From: Malurus cyaneus samueli
Lineage: Eukaryota; Chordata; Aves; Passeriformes; Maluridae
Reading direction: 5' to 3'
Assembly: GCA_009741485.1 (NCBI GenBank)
Contig: CM019217.1
Coordinates: forward strand, 44,798,873-44,862,872
Length of the DNA: 64,000 nucleotides
The position numbers and the translations under genes were made by a program. Each line of letters starts with the position of its first letter. The stretch's first letter is position 1. Positions 14,001 to 23,818 of the stretch are shown in pieces. A model generated the notes under the pieces. The model saw nothing but the letters and a program-made list of their open reading frames with translations. It ran no database searches and was not told where the DNA came from.

Positions 14001-14089
14001 TTTGCCAACAGCATCTTGCAAAAATGCTGCTTCATCAGTCCAAATCTCACTGGGAGCTCCAGACATTTGGCAGATATTTAGATTTCACT
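5041..14089. other. Intergenic sequence without recognised genes
   Basis: About 9 kb of AT-rich sequence. The longest frame is 156 codons at 7,316-7,786 on the plus strand. It shows no family resemblance, has no splice or promoter context, and is the kind of T-rich chance frame expected here. Small items are a GTTT repeat near 8,048-8,062 and a tandem duplication at 10,247-10,293. No clear retrotransposon was recognised in this block. Confidence 0.5.
10247..10293. repeat. Tandem duplication of a 23-24 base unit
   Basis: ACAGTTACATTATAGCAGTTTGTT (24 bases, described as unit one, ending at 10,270) is followed at once by a 23-base copy that differs only around the TTAT/AAT position. It is a simple local duplication, probably fairly young because the copies are nearly identical. 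Confidence 0.85.
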
Positions 14090-14376
14090 TCACTGAATCA
14101 CAAAAGGGTTGGAAGTGACCTCTGGAGATCATCTAGTCCAAACCTCCAGCCAAGGCAGGTCACCTAGAGCAGCAGACACAGGAAGACATCCAGGTGAGTT
14201 TGGAATGTCTCCAGAGAGGGAGGCTTCACAACATCCCTGGGCATCCTGTTCCAGTGCTCTGCCACCCTCAACATATAGAAGCTCCTCCACATGTGAAGGT
14301 GGAACTTCTTGTGGTTTAGTTTATGGCCATTGCTCCTCATCCTGTCACTGCACATCACTGAAAAGAGTCTGGCACA
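14090..14376 (-). mobile_element. CR1 LINE, 3' fragment (minus strand)
   Basis: The block opens with AATCACAAAAGGGTTGGAAG and continues with CATCTAGTCCAAACCTCC, CAAGGCAGGTCACCTAGAGC and ACATCCCTGGGCATCCTGTT, then ends at GAAAAGAGTCTGGCAC. These are the reverse complement of CR1 3' UTR blocks in the correct order. The same subfamily wording recurs at 22,530-22,836. It is a short 5'-truncated copy of about 290 bases. Overlapping frames of 64-92 codons are artefacts of the repeat. Confidence 0.92.
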
Positions 14377-15862
14377 ATCTACTTTAATAATTAAAAAAGG
14401 AAATTTGATTATTGTTCCATGACCACATTATAAACTTTAGCTTTGTATTTTTTTTATTCATATGAAACCTTTTCTTTTGAATGATGCAATCCTATGATCA
14501 TACTTGGTGAACACAGAAAAAATGCTGAACCTGGTGATTGTGTATGTGTATATGTAGATGAAAAGTAATAAGGAGATAAGGTCTCCTTTCTTGCTATCTT
14601 GCTAATAAAACTCAACATTGAAGAATTTAGCTAAAGTTCATTGATACCAAAACCACCAGATTGCTTTGTAGTAGCAATGTATAAATAAAATGAAACTATT
14701 TCTGGGAGTTAGAAAAAGGAATAGTTCTGGAGCTCAGATTTTCAGCTGTCTAAAGAGTATAGATATGTCTTTGGAAACTGTCAGCTCAGAAACTACAATT
14801 GTTTATGTTAATATTTTTAACTGGAATGCAGGACCCCTAAAAGCCTAACAAAACAGATTCTTGCAAGCATGAGTGTGAAATACATGAAGTCCTTTAGTTG
14901 ACATCAAGTGTTAAGCCTCTTTAAAGCCACTATGGAGGCTCTGATGATGAGGATGCTTGTCATCGTCTACTTCTCTACTGATATTTGGTGATTAGAGTAA
15001 GAGTTGTGGTGTATAATTGAAAAAGACAGGAGTGACACTATCTTGTAGGATTATTTTTCTTTCCCCTAAATTGCTACTGAGGTATGCAGGTCCTTCCTTC
15101 TTATCAAAGAAATTGAAAAATAAACACTGTTATATGTTGCATCATGTTTGGCTGTCTGGCTTCAAAGAAGCAGGTGTCACCCAAAATTTAGCCAAGTACT
15201 CAATCAAAACCATCAAACTGTTCCTTCACTTGACTTACAATAAAAAAAAATATAATTTAAGAACTTGTGTGTTTTTAATATATAACTGAAATATAATATC
15301 TAGAACAGTTTGAAGTAATTTTTTTTCAAAGTTGGAAACTCAAAATATTCTACTTGCCGTGGTGTATTTTGAATTTTTTAAAAACTTCCACATTAGAAAA
15401 GTGTTTTTCCATTAAACACATATTCATGCAACTAGACTGTTACAAGCTCATTAATATTAAATGTCTAGGCACTGAATTAGTAATCATCATAAAAATATTT
15501 AATTGCAAAATTATTCTGTTGCTGTATGTTAATGTAGCTTTGTGAACACTTCTGTTAAGTATGAACTCTGACAAGGTTCAGCACAAGAAAAACATGACAG
15601 AATGCCTGAGTGCTCACAGGTGGTACTGTGAGGGGGAAAAAAATCCCCTAATCCAACCAATCAAACACACACATCTCCAAATAAAGAAAAACAACCAAAA
15701 CCAGGAGATTGTAAATTTATGTATTGAACTGTGAAGATTCCCTACCTGTTATGTCATATATACTTTCAGTGAAAGGCAGTTTAGATGCATTGAATGACAG
15801 AAGAACAGAAGAAAACAAAATCAGAGCTACTCATACCTTTAGCCCATTTCAGTACTGTGAGA

Positions 15863-15931
15863 AACTCCTAAATTTACCTCAATTGACAAATTACTCTGAG
15901 TAACTCCTAAATTCACTACAATCGACAAATT
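15863..15931. repeat. Imperfect direct repeat, 30-base units spaced 39 bases apart
   Basis: AACTCCTAAATT plus the next 18 bases at 15,863-15,892 recurs at 15,902-15,931 with four mismatches in 30. Both units end in GACAAATT. It is an older local duplication, not part of a recognised transposon. Confidence 0.75.
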
Positions 15932-16654
15932 TATGACCCCATTTCACCTTTTGAAATTTTTTTAGGACTCTGCTCTCTTCTGTAAGTTTTTCCCTAGTCA
16001 GCTCTTTGCACTGAAGTGCAAACTGCAGCAGACAAGCTTCTGGACTCTCTCCTGGGGCTAGCATTGTATATTCTTAGGTATTAGATTCATGTGTGTCCAA
16101 TGTGATAATACTTCTTACATCGTGCCGCTGCCAACTCGCTTAGCACAACATCAACTTTGTCCTCTGATAACTCTGTGGTTATAGAGCAAACATGAGCTTA
16201 CTTCAGGACCCAAACAATGAATCAATTTGGCTTTGACAGCCTCTCATTCTAAGAAGTATTTACCTCTGAAGCAGCTCTTTTCCCTTCCATATTTTCTCAC
16301 TTTTTTGTATTTCTTATTCTCTCTAATCATGAAGGCAATAGAAACAATTTTATTTATTACCCCACAAATTATAAGACTAATCATCAAACACCTGTCTTTC
16401 AAACCAAGACACTAATAAAGGACAATAATACTTTAGAAAGATGTTTGTTAACAGGACAGGAAAGGAAAGAGTGCTTTTAGCCCATGAAAGTTGGAAAGTT
16501 GGAAAACAGCAAAAGTAATAAAAATTATTTGTATTAAGTTATTTTATAAACGATAAATATAAGATTCTCTTTCTGAACAGGTTTCCCGCCCTTGGCTGTC
16601 AACTTTTGCTCTTTTGAAATTATTGGATTTGATGCTTTCATGCAGAAACCCTTC

Positions 16655-16682
16655 TTTTTTTTTTTTTTTTTTTTTTTTTTTN
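16655..16682. repeat. Poly-T tract ending in an unresolved base
   Basis: Twenty-seven T followed by one N at 16,682. The N marks uncertain length of the homopolymer. No retroposon body was recognised next to it on the A/T-tail side. Confidence 0.9.
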
Positions 16683-17169
16683 GAGCAGTCTCAAAACTCC
16701 TAGTTTTGCATCAAGGTGATTTTCCAGGGTTTCAATAAGGTCCTTATGCAAGGAAACCAATACTCTTCTATTTAAACTATCTTCATTCATCACAAAACCA
16801 CTTACCTTTAGACTGTCATCATGCTGGTATGCTAGGAGCCACAGGTACTTGTAAAAATGCAAGGAGAACCTGAATTTAGCTGGAGACATTTCAGGAAGCC
16901 TGCAGGCTCCTGATATGTCATTCTCAGGCTACACTAAAACTCATTGGATCAGCTGAACACAAATGGAAATCAAATTATCAGATCTTGGCCCTCACCAATG
17001 TCAGCTTCCTACACCGGCTGTATCACTAACGTCATTCATCTATTGAATGACACCCTTGCTATTTTTACTCAGAACAAAAATAATGTTGTCATGTCCAAAG
17101 GCTACATTTTCCCCTTTGAAAATACTCTTTTTCATCCCTTGCATTTTTTAAAAATCTTTTGTCTGCATT

Positions 17170-17430
17170 CTTTTGTGGTCTGAGGCTCCTGTAGCTCAGC
17201 CAAACACTGATACATTCATTGCAGGCTTCAGCTGCTTTGCAGAGCCTAAATAGACATTGAGGCTACACGGGCGACTTCAATTAAGCAGTTCTATAGAGCT
17301 GACACTTTTTGTTGAAAAACAGTGTCTTTTTGCAGGGCCAAACAAAGTGGCAATTCCAAACATGCAAATCAGAACAAAATACTTATAAAATAATAACGGC
17401 CAAGGCAACTAATTGTTAAGCATTCGGCAG
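17170..17430. promoter_or_regulatory. Candidate conserved non-coding element (enhancer-like)
   Basis: A repeat-free stretch with several strong transcription-factor-like words close together: AACAAAG (SOX-type HMG box site) at 17,341-17,347, a perfect octamer ATGCAAAT (POU type) at 17,362-17,369, and CTAATTG (homeodomain type) near 17,409. A SOX site and an octamer 14 bases apart is a known arrangement in neural and pluripotency enhancers. Conservation and function are inferred, not shown. Confidence 0.25.
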
Positions 17431-18609
17431 AGAGGACAAAGACCCATTTACCCAGTTATTTCCTTCATTTCCTTTACCATTGTGAAATTACAAGTATGTA
17501 AATTACAGCAAAGATGCACATGATAAAGTAAAGTTTCAATGAGACATTTCCAGATTTTAATAACCAAATTGAAAACTTTTTGAGACAGTAAAGCTCTTTT
17601 TCTTGGAGAAGCGTAGCTATGAAAATATACAAAAGCCTTTTATTCCTACGCACATGTATGCAGCAGAGATTCTCACTGAAGTACAAGAATGCAATTATTT
17701 TTTCCTTCATCCTGCTTGTGAGACACAAATACTTTGTACTTCATGTAGTGCCTTTATACAATATATGCCACATGCTGATGCTTTCCTCTCAACTACCTTA
17801 GATTATAGCAAGTGCTTTTGTTTTTTTTAGTTCTTTTTTTTTTAATTAAACTTTTGCAACTTGCATTTATATGTACTTTTTCTTCCAATTTTGTTTCTTT
17901 TTATAATATCTATAGTTTATTTGCTGAAAAGTAAAAGAGGAACTTGGTTCCTTGACTTTCTGAGGAGAATTTGCCACACGTAATTCCTTCTGCACTTCAA
18001 ATTATTTGGTTCAGTTCATTCTCCCCTCCTCTTTGTTTCCTTCTTCCTTTGGCCCATCAAACAAGCAGCAGAAGTCTTTTTGTGTTTCTGTGTGTGTGTT
18101 CTGATCTGAGCCAAATGATCACGAATTACTCTGTCTGGCCTAGCTATTATTAGACTTGCCAGCAACTGTGGCTCTTTTGATTATTTCAACAGCTGGTTTT
18201 CTGGTTGTCTACAGATGCAAAAGCACAGCTCTCTCCTCCCCACAGAAACTGCTTGCCCAGATAAAGGGCTATGTCAGGGTCTGTTCCAAGACTGCTAAGG
18301 TAGATCTGCCATTGCTGCTCAGGAGCTCTCTGTCACAGCTCCACCTATCTCCTGCAGACTTGTTAAAGCCTACCTCCTTCCTAGGTACCTCCATTATTTA
18401 CACACCTTTATCAGGTATCAACCCAGTGATGTGTGGCATTTGACAAAGCAACCCTAAAGCTGTTTATCACTTGAAAATACCAACATAAACTAGAAGTGAG
18501 TCAAAGCTCACAGACAGAGCATGGATGAATGCACCTGGCAAGTACTCACTAGGAAAGAATTACTTGCAAGAAATTAAGGCATTTAAAACCTAAAACCCAC
18601 TTCTAAGCT

Positions 18610-19027
18610 TGAATGCTTGTGGCATTCCCTGGGGGTCTATACTGGGACTGATGATGTTCAACATCACTGATATGAACAGTGGCACTGAGTGCACCCAATG
18701 AATTTACCAATGACACCAAACTCTGATATGATCAATAGGCAGGGATGCCACCCAGAGGGACCTGGATAGTGTTGGGAGGTGGGCCTGTGTAAAGCTCTCC
18801 AAGTGGGAGTTCCCACACCTGAGTTGGGACAATCCCAAGCACGAGCATAGGATGAACAGAGAATGAATCAAGACTACCCCTTGGGAGGACTTGGCAGTGT
18901 TAGTGGATGACAAGCTTGACAGGTCTCAATGTGTGCTGGCAGCCCAGAAACCTGACCATATCCTGAGATGCATCAAAAGACAAATGGCCAACAGGTCGAG
19001 GAAGGCAATTCTCCCCAACTATCCTGC
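18610..19027 (+). mobile_element. CR1 LINE, 5' part of a copy split by an LTR (plus strand)
   Basis: Plus-strand CR1 covering the end of the reverse-transcriptase gene. TTTACCAATGACACCAAACT at 18,703-18,722 is the coding block for the FADDTKL active site, here decayed to F-T-N-D-T-K-L, so the catalytic aspartate pair is broken. Downstream phrases such as CAGCCCAGAAACC and ATCAAAAGACAAATGGCCAA match the CR1 order. The copy resumes at 19,949 after the inserted LTR. Stops and frameshifts make it non-functional. Confidence 0.9.
19023..19027. repeat. Target-site duplication, left copy (CCTGC)
   Basis: CCTGC directly before the TG start of the LTR matches CCTGC at 19,949-19,953 directly after its CA end. 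A 5-bp duplication fits retroviral integration and, in birds, is often seen with ERVL-like elements. Confidence 0.85.
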
Positions 19028-19948
19028 TGTCTTGGTTTGAAAGACAGGTGTTTGCCAATGAAGGCAGGGACCCCGCTTGGAGTAGTGGATATGACCCCCC
19101 TTCCCTCTGAATTATTATAGCTTTGAAAAAAAATCACGGGCTTTCAGGCAAGAATATGGCAAAAAAGGGAATAACAGTTTTTACTAATATGTATAACAAG
19201 GTGAAACAAGTAACAATAACAATAGCAACAACCAGCCCAGTCCCAAACCCAGTGACAGCCTTACAGAGACACACCCTCCCCTTCGGTGCAGTTACAGTTC
19301 CAGTTGGCAGGGGCGCTGTTGGCTCCCAGCCGGGCAGGGAGGGTGCAGTGATTCTCTGGAGGCTTCAGGGGACACGGTGGCGCGGGTCCCGACTGGCTCA
19401 GATCTCCCGCAGCGCCAATGATTGACACAAAATGGCAGAGGTGGATGGAGAAAAGTTTCTCTGCAAAACTCACAGCGGAAACACCGATCTCGGTGCTCCT
19501 CTGGACAGCAAGAAACCCAGGACGGCAAAGAGACGAGCAGAAATCCCGTGGCTGCGAGACGGGATGGAGCAGAGCTCACCCCTGAAGCTGGAATCCCCGG
19601 CAAGGCACAGGAGAGAAAACCACAGAGCAGCAAGCAGGAATCCAATGAGCAGGGGTGCTGGTCTCCGCAGAAAAAAAAAGGAGGCCAGCTTTCTCCAGAG
19701 CAACCAGCGAGCAGACTCCTTCTCTCAGCGAAGCAGCGAAAACCACTGCAAATCCCCCTCCACCACACAAAAACACCCTCTCCCAGCGCTTGACAAGACC
19801 GTTAAGGTGGGGCATAGGTATCATTGTCTTTGTTAATCACCCAGCCATCAAAAGGATGACCCGGAAATTAGTGTATCCCAGCAACAAATGGGAAAGAAAA
19901 AATTCCCAATAAAAGGGAACAAAAGGAGAAGACTTTTAACCCACAACA
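19028..19948 (+). mobile_element. Solo LTR of an endogenous retrovirus
   Basis: The 921-bp segment begins TGTCTTGGTTTG, ends ACAACA, and is flanked by the 5-bp duplication CCTGC, so both ends are defined to the base. It sits inside a CR1 copy whose halves resume on either side. An AATAAA signal at 19,908-19,913, 35 bases before the end, supports plus orientation. No gag, pol or env sequence, primer-binding site or second LTR is present, so this is a solo LTR left by recombination between two LTRs. The middle (about 19,240-19,800) is GC-richer than its surroundings. Several overlapping frames of 80-158 codons occur here on both strands, but none resembles a protein. The start resembles passerine ERV LTRs that I know from songbird genomes. 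Family naming needs a library search. Confidence 0.88.
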
Positions 19949-20491
19949 CCTGCCCTGGTGAGACCCTACCTGGAGTGCTGCATCTGGCTCTGGAGTCCTC
20001 AGAACAAGAAAGATGTGGACCTGTTTGAGAGTGTCCAGAGGAGGGCCACAAAGATGACCCAAAGGCTGAAACACCTCTCCTATGAAGACAGACTGAGAGC
20101 TGGGCTTGTTCAGCCTGAAAACAGGAGGCTTTGGGGAGACCTCTCTGTGGCTTTCCAATACTTCAAGGAGTCTTACAAAATGGAGAGAGAAGGACTTTTC
20201 ACGTGGGCAGACGGTGACAAGACAAAGGGGGTAGTTTTAAGCTGAAAGAGGGTAGGTTTAGATTAGATACTAGAAAGAAATTCTTTAATGTGAGTGTGGT
20301 GAGGCAATGTAACAGGTTGTCCAGAGAGGTTGTGAATGTTCCATCTCTGGAAGTGTTCAAGGCCAGGCTGGAGGGGTCTCTGAATAACCTGGTCCAGTGG
20401 AAGGAAGGTGTCCCTGCCCATGGCAGCTGGGTTGGACCTGGATGATTTTTAAGGTTCGTTCCAACCTGAACTGTTCTTTGGTTCTATTACT
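19949..20491 (+). mobile_element. CR1 LINE, 3' part of the split copy (plus strand)
   Basis: It resumes with CCCTGGTGAGACCCTACCTG and proceeds through GAGTGCTGCATCTGGCTCTG, GTCCAGAGGAGGGCCACAAA, GTCCAGAGAGGTTGTGAATG and finally AAGGTTCGTTCCAACCTGAA, which is the CR1 3' end. The order continues precisely from 19,027 once the LTR and one duplication are removed. The 3' octamer tail is nearly absent (TTGGTTCTATTAC). The 95-codon frame at 19,958-20,245 is CR1 sequence, not a host gene. Confidence 0.93.
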
Positions 20492-22529
20492 GGTACACTG
20501 GCTGTGTGAGTATGCCTACAGATAACGACCCTGAAGAATTCTATCTACTAGTAAGCAACCTCCTTTTGGAGGGATTGAACATTATTGCATATTTTTAGCA
20601 ACAAAAATTTCAGAAATACTATTCAAGTATTTCATTGAATGCTGCCTTGCATTTTAATTTTGCTTAAATTTTGTGTAATCTTCTTGTATCCAATAGTACT
20701 GATTGGAAATTGTTTCCAGTACTGTTTACAGTAATATGTTGGTTATTTCGACCTGAATGTTGTATCCACATATGAATTGTAACTTAGTTTGATCTCTTCC
20801 TTTCTGGTGAAATCCATCTTCATTACAGGCATTTCTTGAATGGCTCCTCTAGCCCTAAATTCAGTCACTGTCCCAAGTGCATTTCCTGTGGCAGAGCTTG
20901 ATACATGGCCAAGTGACTGCTTCTGGGACTTCATCACCTTCTATAATTTGGTCATTGCACTTCCATTTTTAGATTGGACTTTCCCGGTGATCGCTAAGGA
21001 ACTCTTGCTGATTATCAACATTAAATACTCATTATCACTCTACATTGTATTATGTGTATTTTTGGGAATTTTTTTCTTAGTCATAACTGAAGCTACTCTG
21101 TTCAGCATGATTTTCTTCAGCCTAAGATCTGTCCAAATGTATTTTTCAATTCTATATGCTTGGAAGCCTCTGCATCAATTTCATCAACAGCAACAAAAGA
21201 AGGTTGAGGGGGCTCTTTGTGTTGTGTTGTATGGTATATTTCTGTTTTCTTTCTTAGTCATTTTACCTGATACCAAGTTTCCTTTCCTCAAAACAGCAGT
21301 GAAACACATAGTATTAAAAGGAGATATTCAGGAAGTGGAAAATGCATGGTTCTTGCTGTTCTTTGTGGTTAGTGGAGTTTAGGAGCCGAATACAGGTGCT
21401 GCATTTTGGCTCCACAGTGGAGAACCAGAAAACAAATGACATACAGGGAGAGTCTCTTTTGTCTCTCACACAAGCACACACCAACAGCATGTACCTGTGA
21501 TAGCAGTGCTCCACTGAAGAATTTTGTATCCGCTCTAGATCACGTACAAGGCGTGTTGATCTTGCACTGAAATTTGTAATGCAATTTCCTTAAACTATCA
21601 TGCAATCTATCTACCCATGCAAAGGTCATCCAAAGCACGAGGCTTTTGAGAACACATACCTGCGGTGGAAGGTTTTATTTGGCTGTGATACCATCCTGCT
21701 GTACCTCCAGTTTTATTCCTGGCCTTACATCTTTTTACAGTATAAAGCCTTGTGTCCTTCAAAGCATAACTATTAAACCACTTGAACACAAAGAACTGCA
21801 GTGGGAAAAAACCCTCTGTTAAAGAACAATGATTGCAAAGTCAAGAACTAAAACACTAAGAAATGCACAGGCAATCATTTGTATTCATGTGATGACATTT
21901 TTTTTTTCAACCTGTACAATATATTTTATTCACTGTGAGCATAGAAGGTGCTTACTGTGTCAGCACAGATACTGCTCAGCATTAGGGTTACTCACTGTAT
22001 AGCTGCATCTTCCTGCTCTAATTTGTGGTCATATACTTTCTTGACTTACTGTCCCTTTCTAACTTGCTCTGAAGCTGAATTTACTTACCTTCCTTATATC
22101 CTTTTTTTAGCAGTACCTACAATAGAATAACCTGTAAAATTATTTAAGATTTGGTTTTACAATTACCATATGACATGAAGAAGCAATAAAATTTCTATTT
22201 AGATACAGGGAACTGAGGCCCAGGGGGGTAAAACTACACACGTGCTTGACAAAACGTGGTCGTATTTTTCATATCACTTCAGTAGTGCAAGAGTATACCT
22301 CACTGGTTTCAAGTAGGTCCTAAGATGACTTCTTAAGTAGTTCAAATCATGGTAATGAACTCGGGCCAAGATACACATCCTCCTAGCCGTGAACCACAAC
22401 TGCTGCTAGTCAAAAGCCTGCCTGCCTCCATCCCTCAGCCAATATCGGGGCCACAACCTGCTGCAGCCGCAATCCCCACAGCTCCCAGGGCTCCCGACTT
22501 TCTGGCCACCCACAGTAACTGCCCTGCTC
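20492..22529. other. Intergenic sequence with one unexplained long frame
   Basis: No recognised repeat. The only notable item is the 180-codon frame at 20,840-21,382 (own entry). The part nearest the CpG island (22,350-22,530) becomes more C-rich. Confidence 0.45.
20840..21382 (+). other. Unexplained 180-codon hydrophobic reading frame
   Basis: The longest frame outside the GC-rich repeats and the CpG island. The predicted product is rich in F, L, I and V with two or three stretches long enough to span a membrane (around codons 45-60, 65-90 and 125-140), and a glutamine-lysine patch (QQQQKK) near codon 118. I recognise no family. A T-rich strand avoids TAA, TAG and TGA and favours hydrophobic codons, so chance is the leading explanation. 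There is no CpG promoter or clear splice-site pair bounding it. It could also be a decayed retrocopy, but no poly-A tail or target duplication was found. Confidence 0.15.
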
Positions 22530-22836
22530 ACCTCACAGAGTCACACAATTGTTAGGAGGCCATCTAGTCCAACCCCCGTGCCAAGGCAGGTCACCTAGAG
22601 CAGGTGACTCAGGAACACATCCAGGTGGGTTTCCAGTGACACGAGAGAGGGAGATTCCACAACGTCCCTGGGCAGTCTGTTCCAGGGCTCTGCCACCCTC
22701 AGTGTAAAGAAGTTCCTCCTCATATGGAGGTAGAACTTCTTACGGTTTAGTTTATGGCCACTGCTCCTTGTTCTGTCGCTGGGTACCCCTGAAAAGAGTC
22801 TGGCACCATCCTCCTCTTGGTATCTGCTTGTCCTCG
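22530..22836 (-). mobile_element. CR1 LINE, 3' fragment abutting the CpG island (minus strand)
   Basis: CAATTGTTAGGAGGCCATCT, TCCAACCCCCGTGCCAAGGC, ACAACGTCCCTGGGCAGTCT and AGTTTATGGCCACTGCTCCT are reverse-complement CR1 3' blocks in order, ending near GAAAAGAGTCTGGCACCATC. It is the same subfamily as the copy at 14,090-14,376. Its right end touches the CpG island, so it lies in the immediate upstream promoter region of the gene that starts in the island. Confidence 0.92.
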
Positions 22837-23233
22837 TCATGAGGAGAAGCAGACCTCGCACCCCCTCGCCGCAAGCCCCTTATCCCCTTGAGCAGGAGGC
22901 CGCAGGGGCTCGCACAGCCCGCTCGGTGCCGGCGGGGGCTTCCTCGTCGGCCATCCCCGAGCGTCCGCGGCGCGGAGCCGCTGCCGGCGGCGGCCGCCAG
23001 GTACCTCCCCGCCACCGCCTCCCCGCCCCTTTTGTGGCGGTGCAGGCGGCCGCCGGGTTTCCTGCTGACGCCGGAGAGCCGCGGATGGGCAGGAAAGGCC
23101 GCCTCTCCGTCCGCCTCGCCCCGCCGGCAGGAGCGCGGAGCGGTCTCCGGGAGAAGCGCGGCGGAGAGGCGCAGGTCGGGCGGGCCCGCGGCCGCGAGGG
23201 CCGGGCGGCCGCGCCGAGGAGAGGGCGCCGGCC

Positions 23234-23254
23234 ATGGCAGCCCCAGCTTCTTGA
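23234..23254 (+). other. Upstream ORF 1 (6 codons)
   Basis: ATG in a strong context (GCCATGG, G at -3 and G at +4) opens a frame of six codons, M-A-A-P-A-S, then TGA. It ends 26 bases before the main start. If the transcript begins upstream of 23,234, it would be translated by most scanning ribosomes and should dampen or regulate the main frame. Confidence 0.5.
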
Positions 23255-23359
23255 ATGCTGTCAGCCGCCCTCCGCTGCCCATGGCCGAAGCCTGGAGGCT
23301 GGAGGAGGACGAGGAGGAGCTGCGGGAGCTCGGCAGGAGGCACCGGAGGGTCGCGTTGA
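23255..23359 (+). other. Upstream ORF 2, overlapping the main start out of frame
   Basis: The next ATG directly follows the TGA of upstream ORF 1 (TGAATG). It runs 34 codons in another frame across the main ATG at 23,281 and stops at 23,357-23,359, inside exon 1. Its own start context is weak (TTGAATGC), so much leaky scanning is expected. Confidence 0.4.
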
Positions 23360-23371
23360 GCTCGGCGGCAG
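23281..23371 (+). CDS. First coding exon of an unrecognised gene
   Basis: ATG at 23,281 (context CCCATGG, good at +4 only) opens 30 codons plus one base, then a consensus donor, CAG|GTGAGC, at 23,372. The product starts M-A-E-A-W-R-L and has a strongly acidic patch (E-E-D-E-E-E at residues 8-13) followed by a basic patch (G-R-R-H-R-R at 18-23), and is probably helical. The exon ends in phase 1. The frame is open upstream to 22,888, so an earlier start cannot be excluded, but the intervening stretch is low-complexity P/R/A/G sequence typical of a CpG-island 5' UTR. The window ends before the gene does. I do not recognise the protein from its N-terminus. The call as a coding exon rests on the CpG island, the start, the charged composition and the perfect donor. 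Confidence 0.6.
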
Positions 23372-23602
23372 GTGAGCGGCGAGGGCGCGGCGGGCCGTGC
23401 CGTCGCTTCCTTTGGGTTGGCCCTGGCCCGCTCCCCGTGTCTGGATTCCTGTCGGGGGCAGGGCGGCGTTGGCGGTGCCGCCCCGAGGTGTGCCGGCCCC
23501 GGCGGCCTCGCCCCAGGGCAGCTCGGTTCAGCTCAGGTGCATCTGAGCCGCAGGCATGTGCCCGCGGGCCCTCCCCAGAGCCTGCTTCTGCTCCGAGCTC
23601 AT

Positions 23603-23818
23603 CATAGTCATACCGTGCTTTGAGTTAGGAGGGGACTTAAAGATCATCTGGTTTCAATCCCGCCGCCGTGGGCAAGGGCACCTTCGACTAGACCAAGTTG
23701 TTTAGAGTCCCATCCAACCTGGCCTTGAGCACCTCCAGGGATGGGGCATCTGCAACTTCTCTGGGTAACCTGTTCCAGTGTTTCATCACCCTGATGTTGG
23801 CATATGCATGTGCTGACA
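23603..23818 (-). mobile_element. CR1 LINE, 3' fragment in the first intron (minus strand)
   Basis: The 3' end (CATAGTCATACCGTGCTTTG, a decayed tail) is followed by AGGAGGGGACTTAAAGATCA, TTGAGCACCTCCAGGGATGG and GGTAACCTGTTCCAGTGTTT, all CR1 blocks in reverse complement. It begins only about 230 bases after the exon 1 donor and marks the right edge of the CpG island. Confidence 0.9.

Larger units (their letters stand above)
14377..18609. other. Intergenic sequence without recognised genes
   Basis: AT-rich, no credible gene. It contains an imperfect direct repeat at 15,863-15,931, a poly-T run with an unresolved base at 16,655-16,682, and an enhancer-like stretch at 17,170-17,430. A short TG repeat lies at about 18,090-18,100. 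Confidence 0.5.
22837..23600 (+). promoter_or_regulatory. CpG island promoter
   Basis: About 760 bases with very high G+C and frequent undepleted CpG, in sharp contrast with the AT-rich flanks. It contains GC-box words such as CCCCGCCCC at 23,021-23,029 and a further CGCCCCGCC near 23,117. No TATA box is seen, as usual for CpG-island promoters. The island carries the first coding exon on the plus strand and its donor site, so it is the promoter and 5' UTR of that gene. The exact transcription start is not visible. A divergent minus-strand transcript is possible but no supporting exon was found. Confidence 0.85.

Noticed and set aside
19292..19836. Several 80-158 codon frames on both strands in the LTR
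   Set aside because: They sit wholly inside the non-coding LTR, overlap in many frames and resemble no retroviral or host protein.
22752..23343. Minus-strand frames of 168 and 176 codons in the CpG island
   Set aside because: Low-complexity antisense frames caused by scarcity of stops in GC-rich DNA; part of one lies in CR1 sequence.
22888..23607. 239-codon plus-strand frame through the CpG island
   Set aside because: Only the part from 23,281 to the donor at 23,371 is plausible coding. The rest is P/R/G/A-rich translation of GC-rich UTR and intron, and it runs through the consensus donor.
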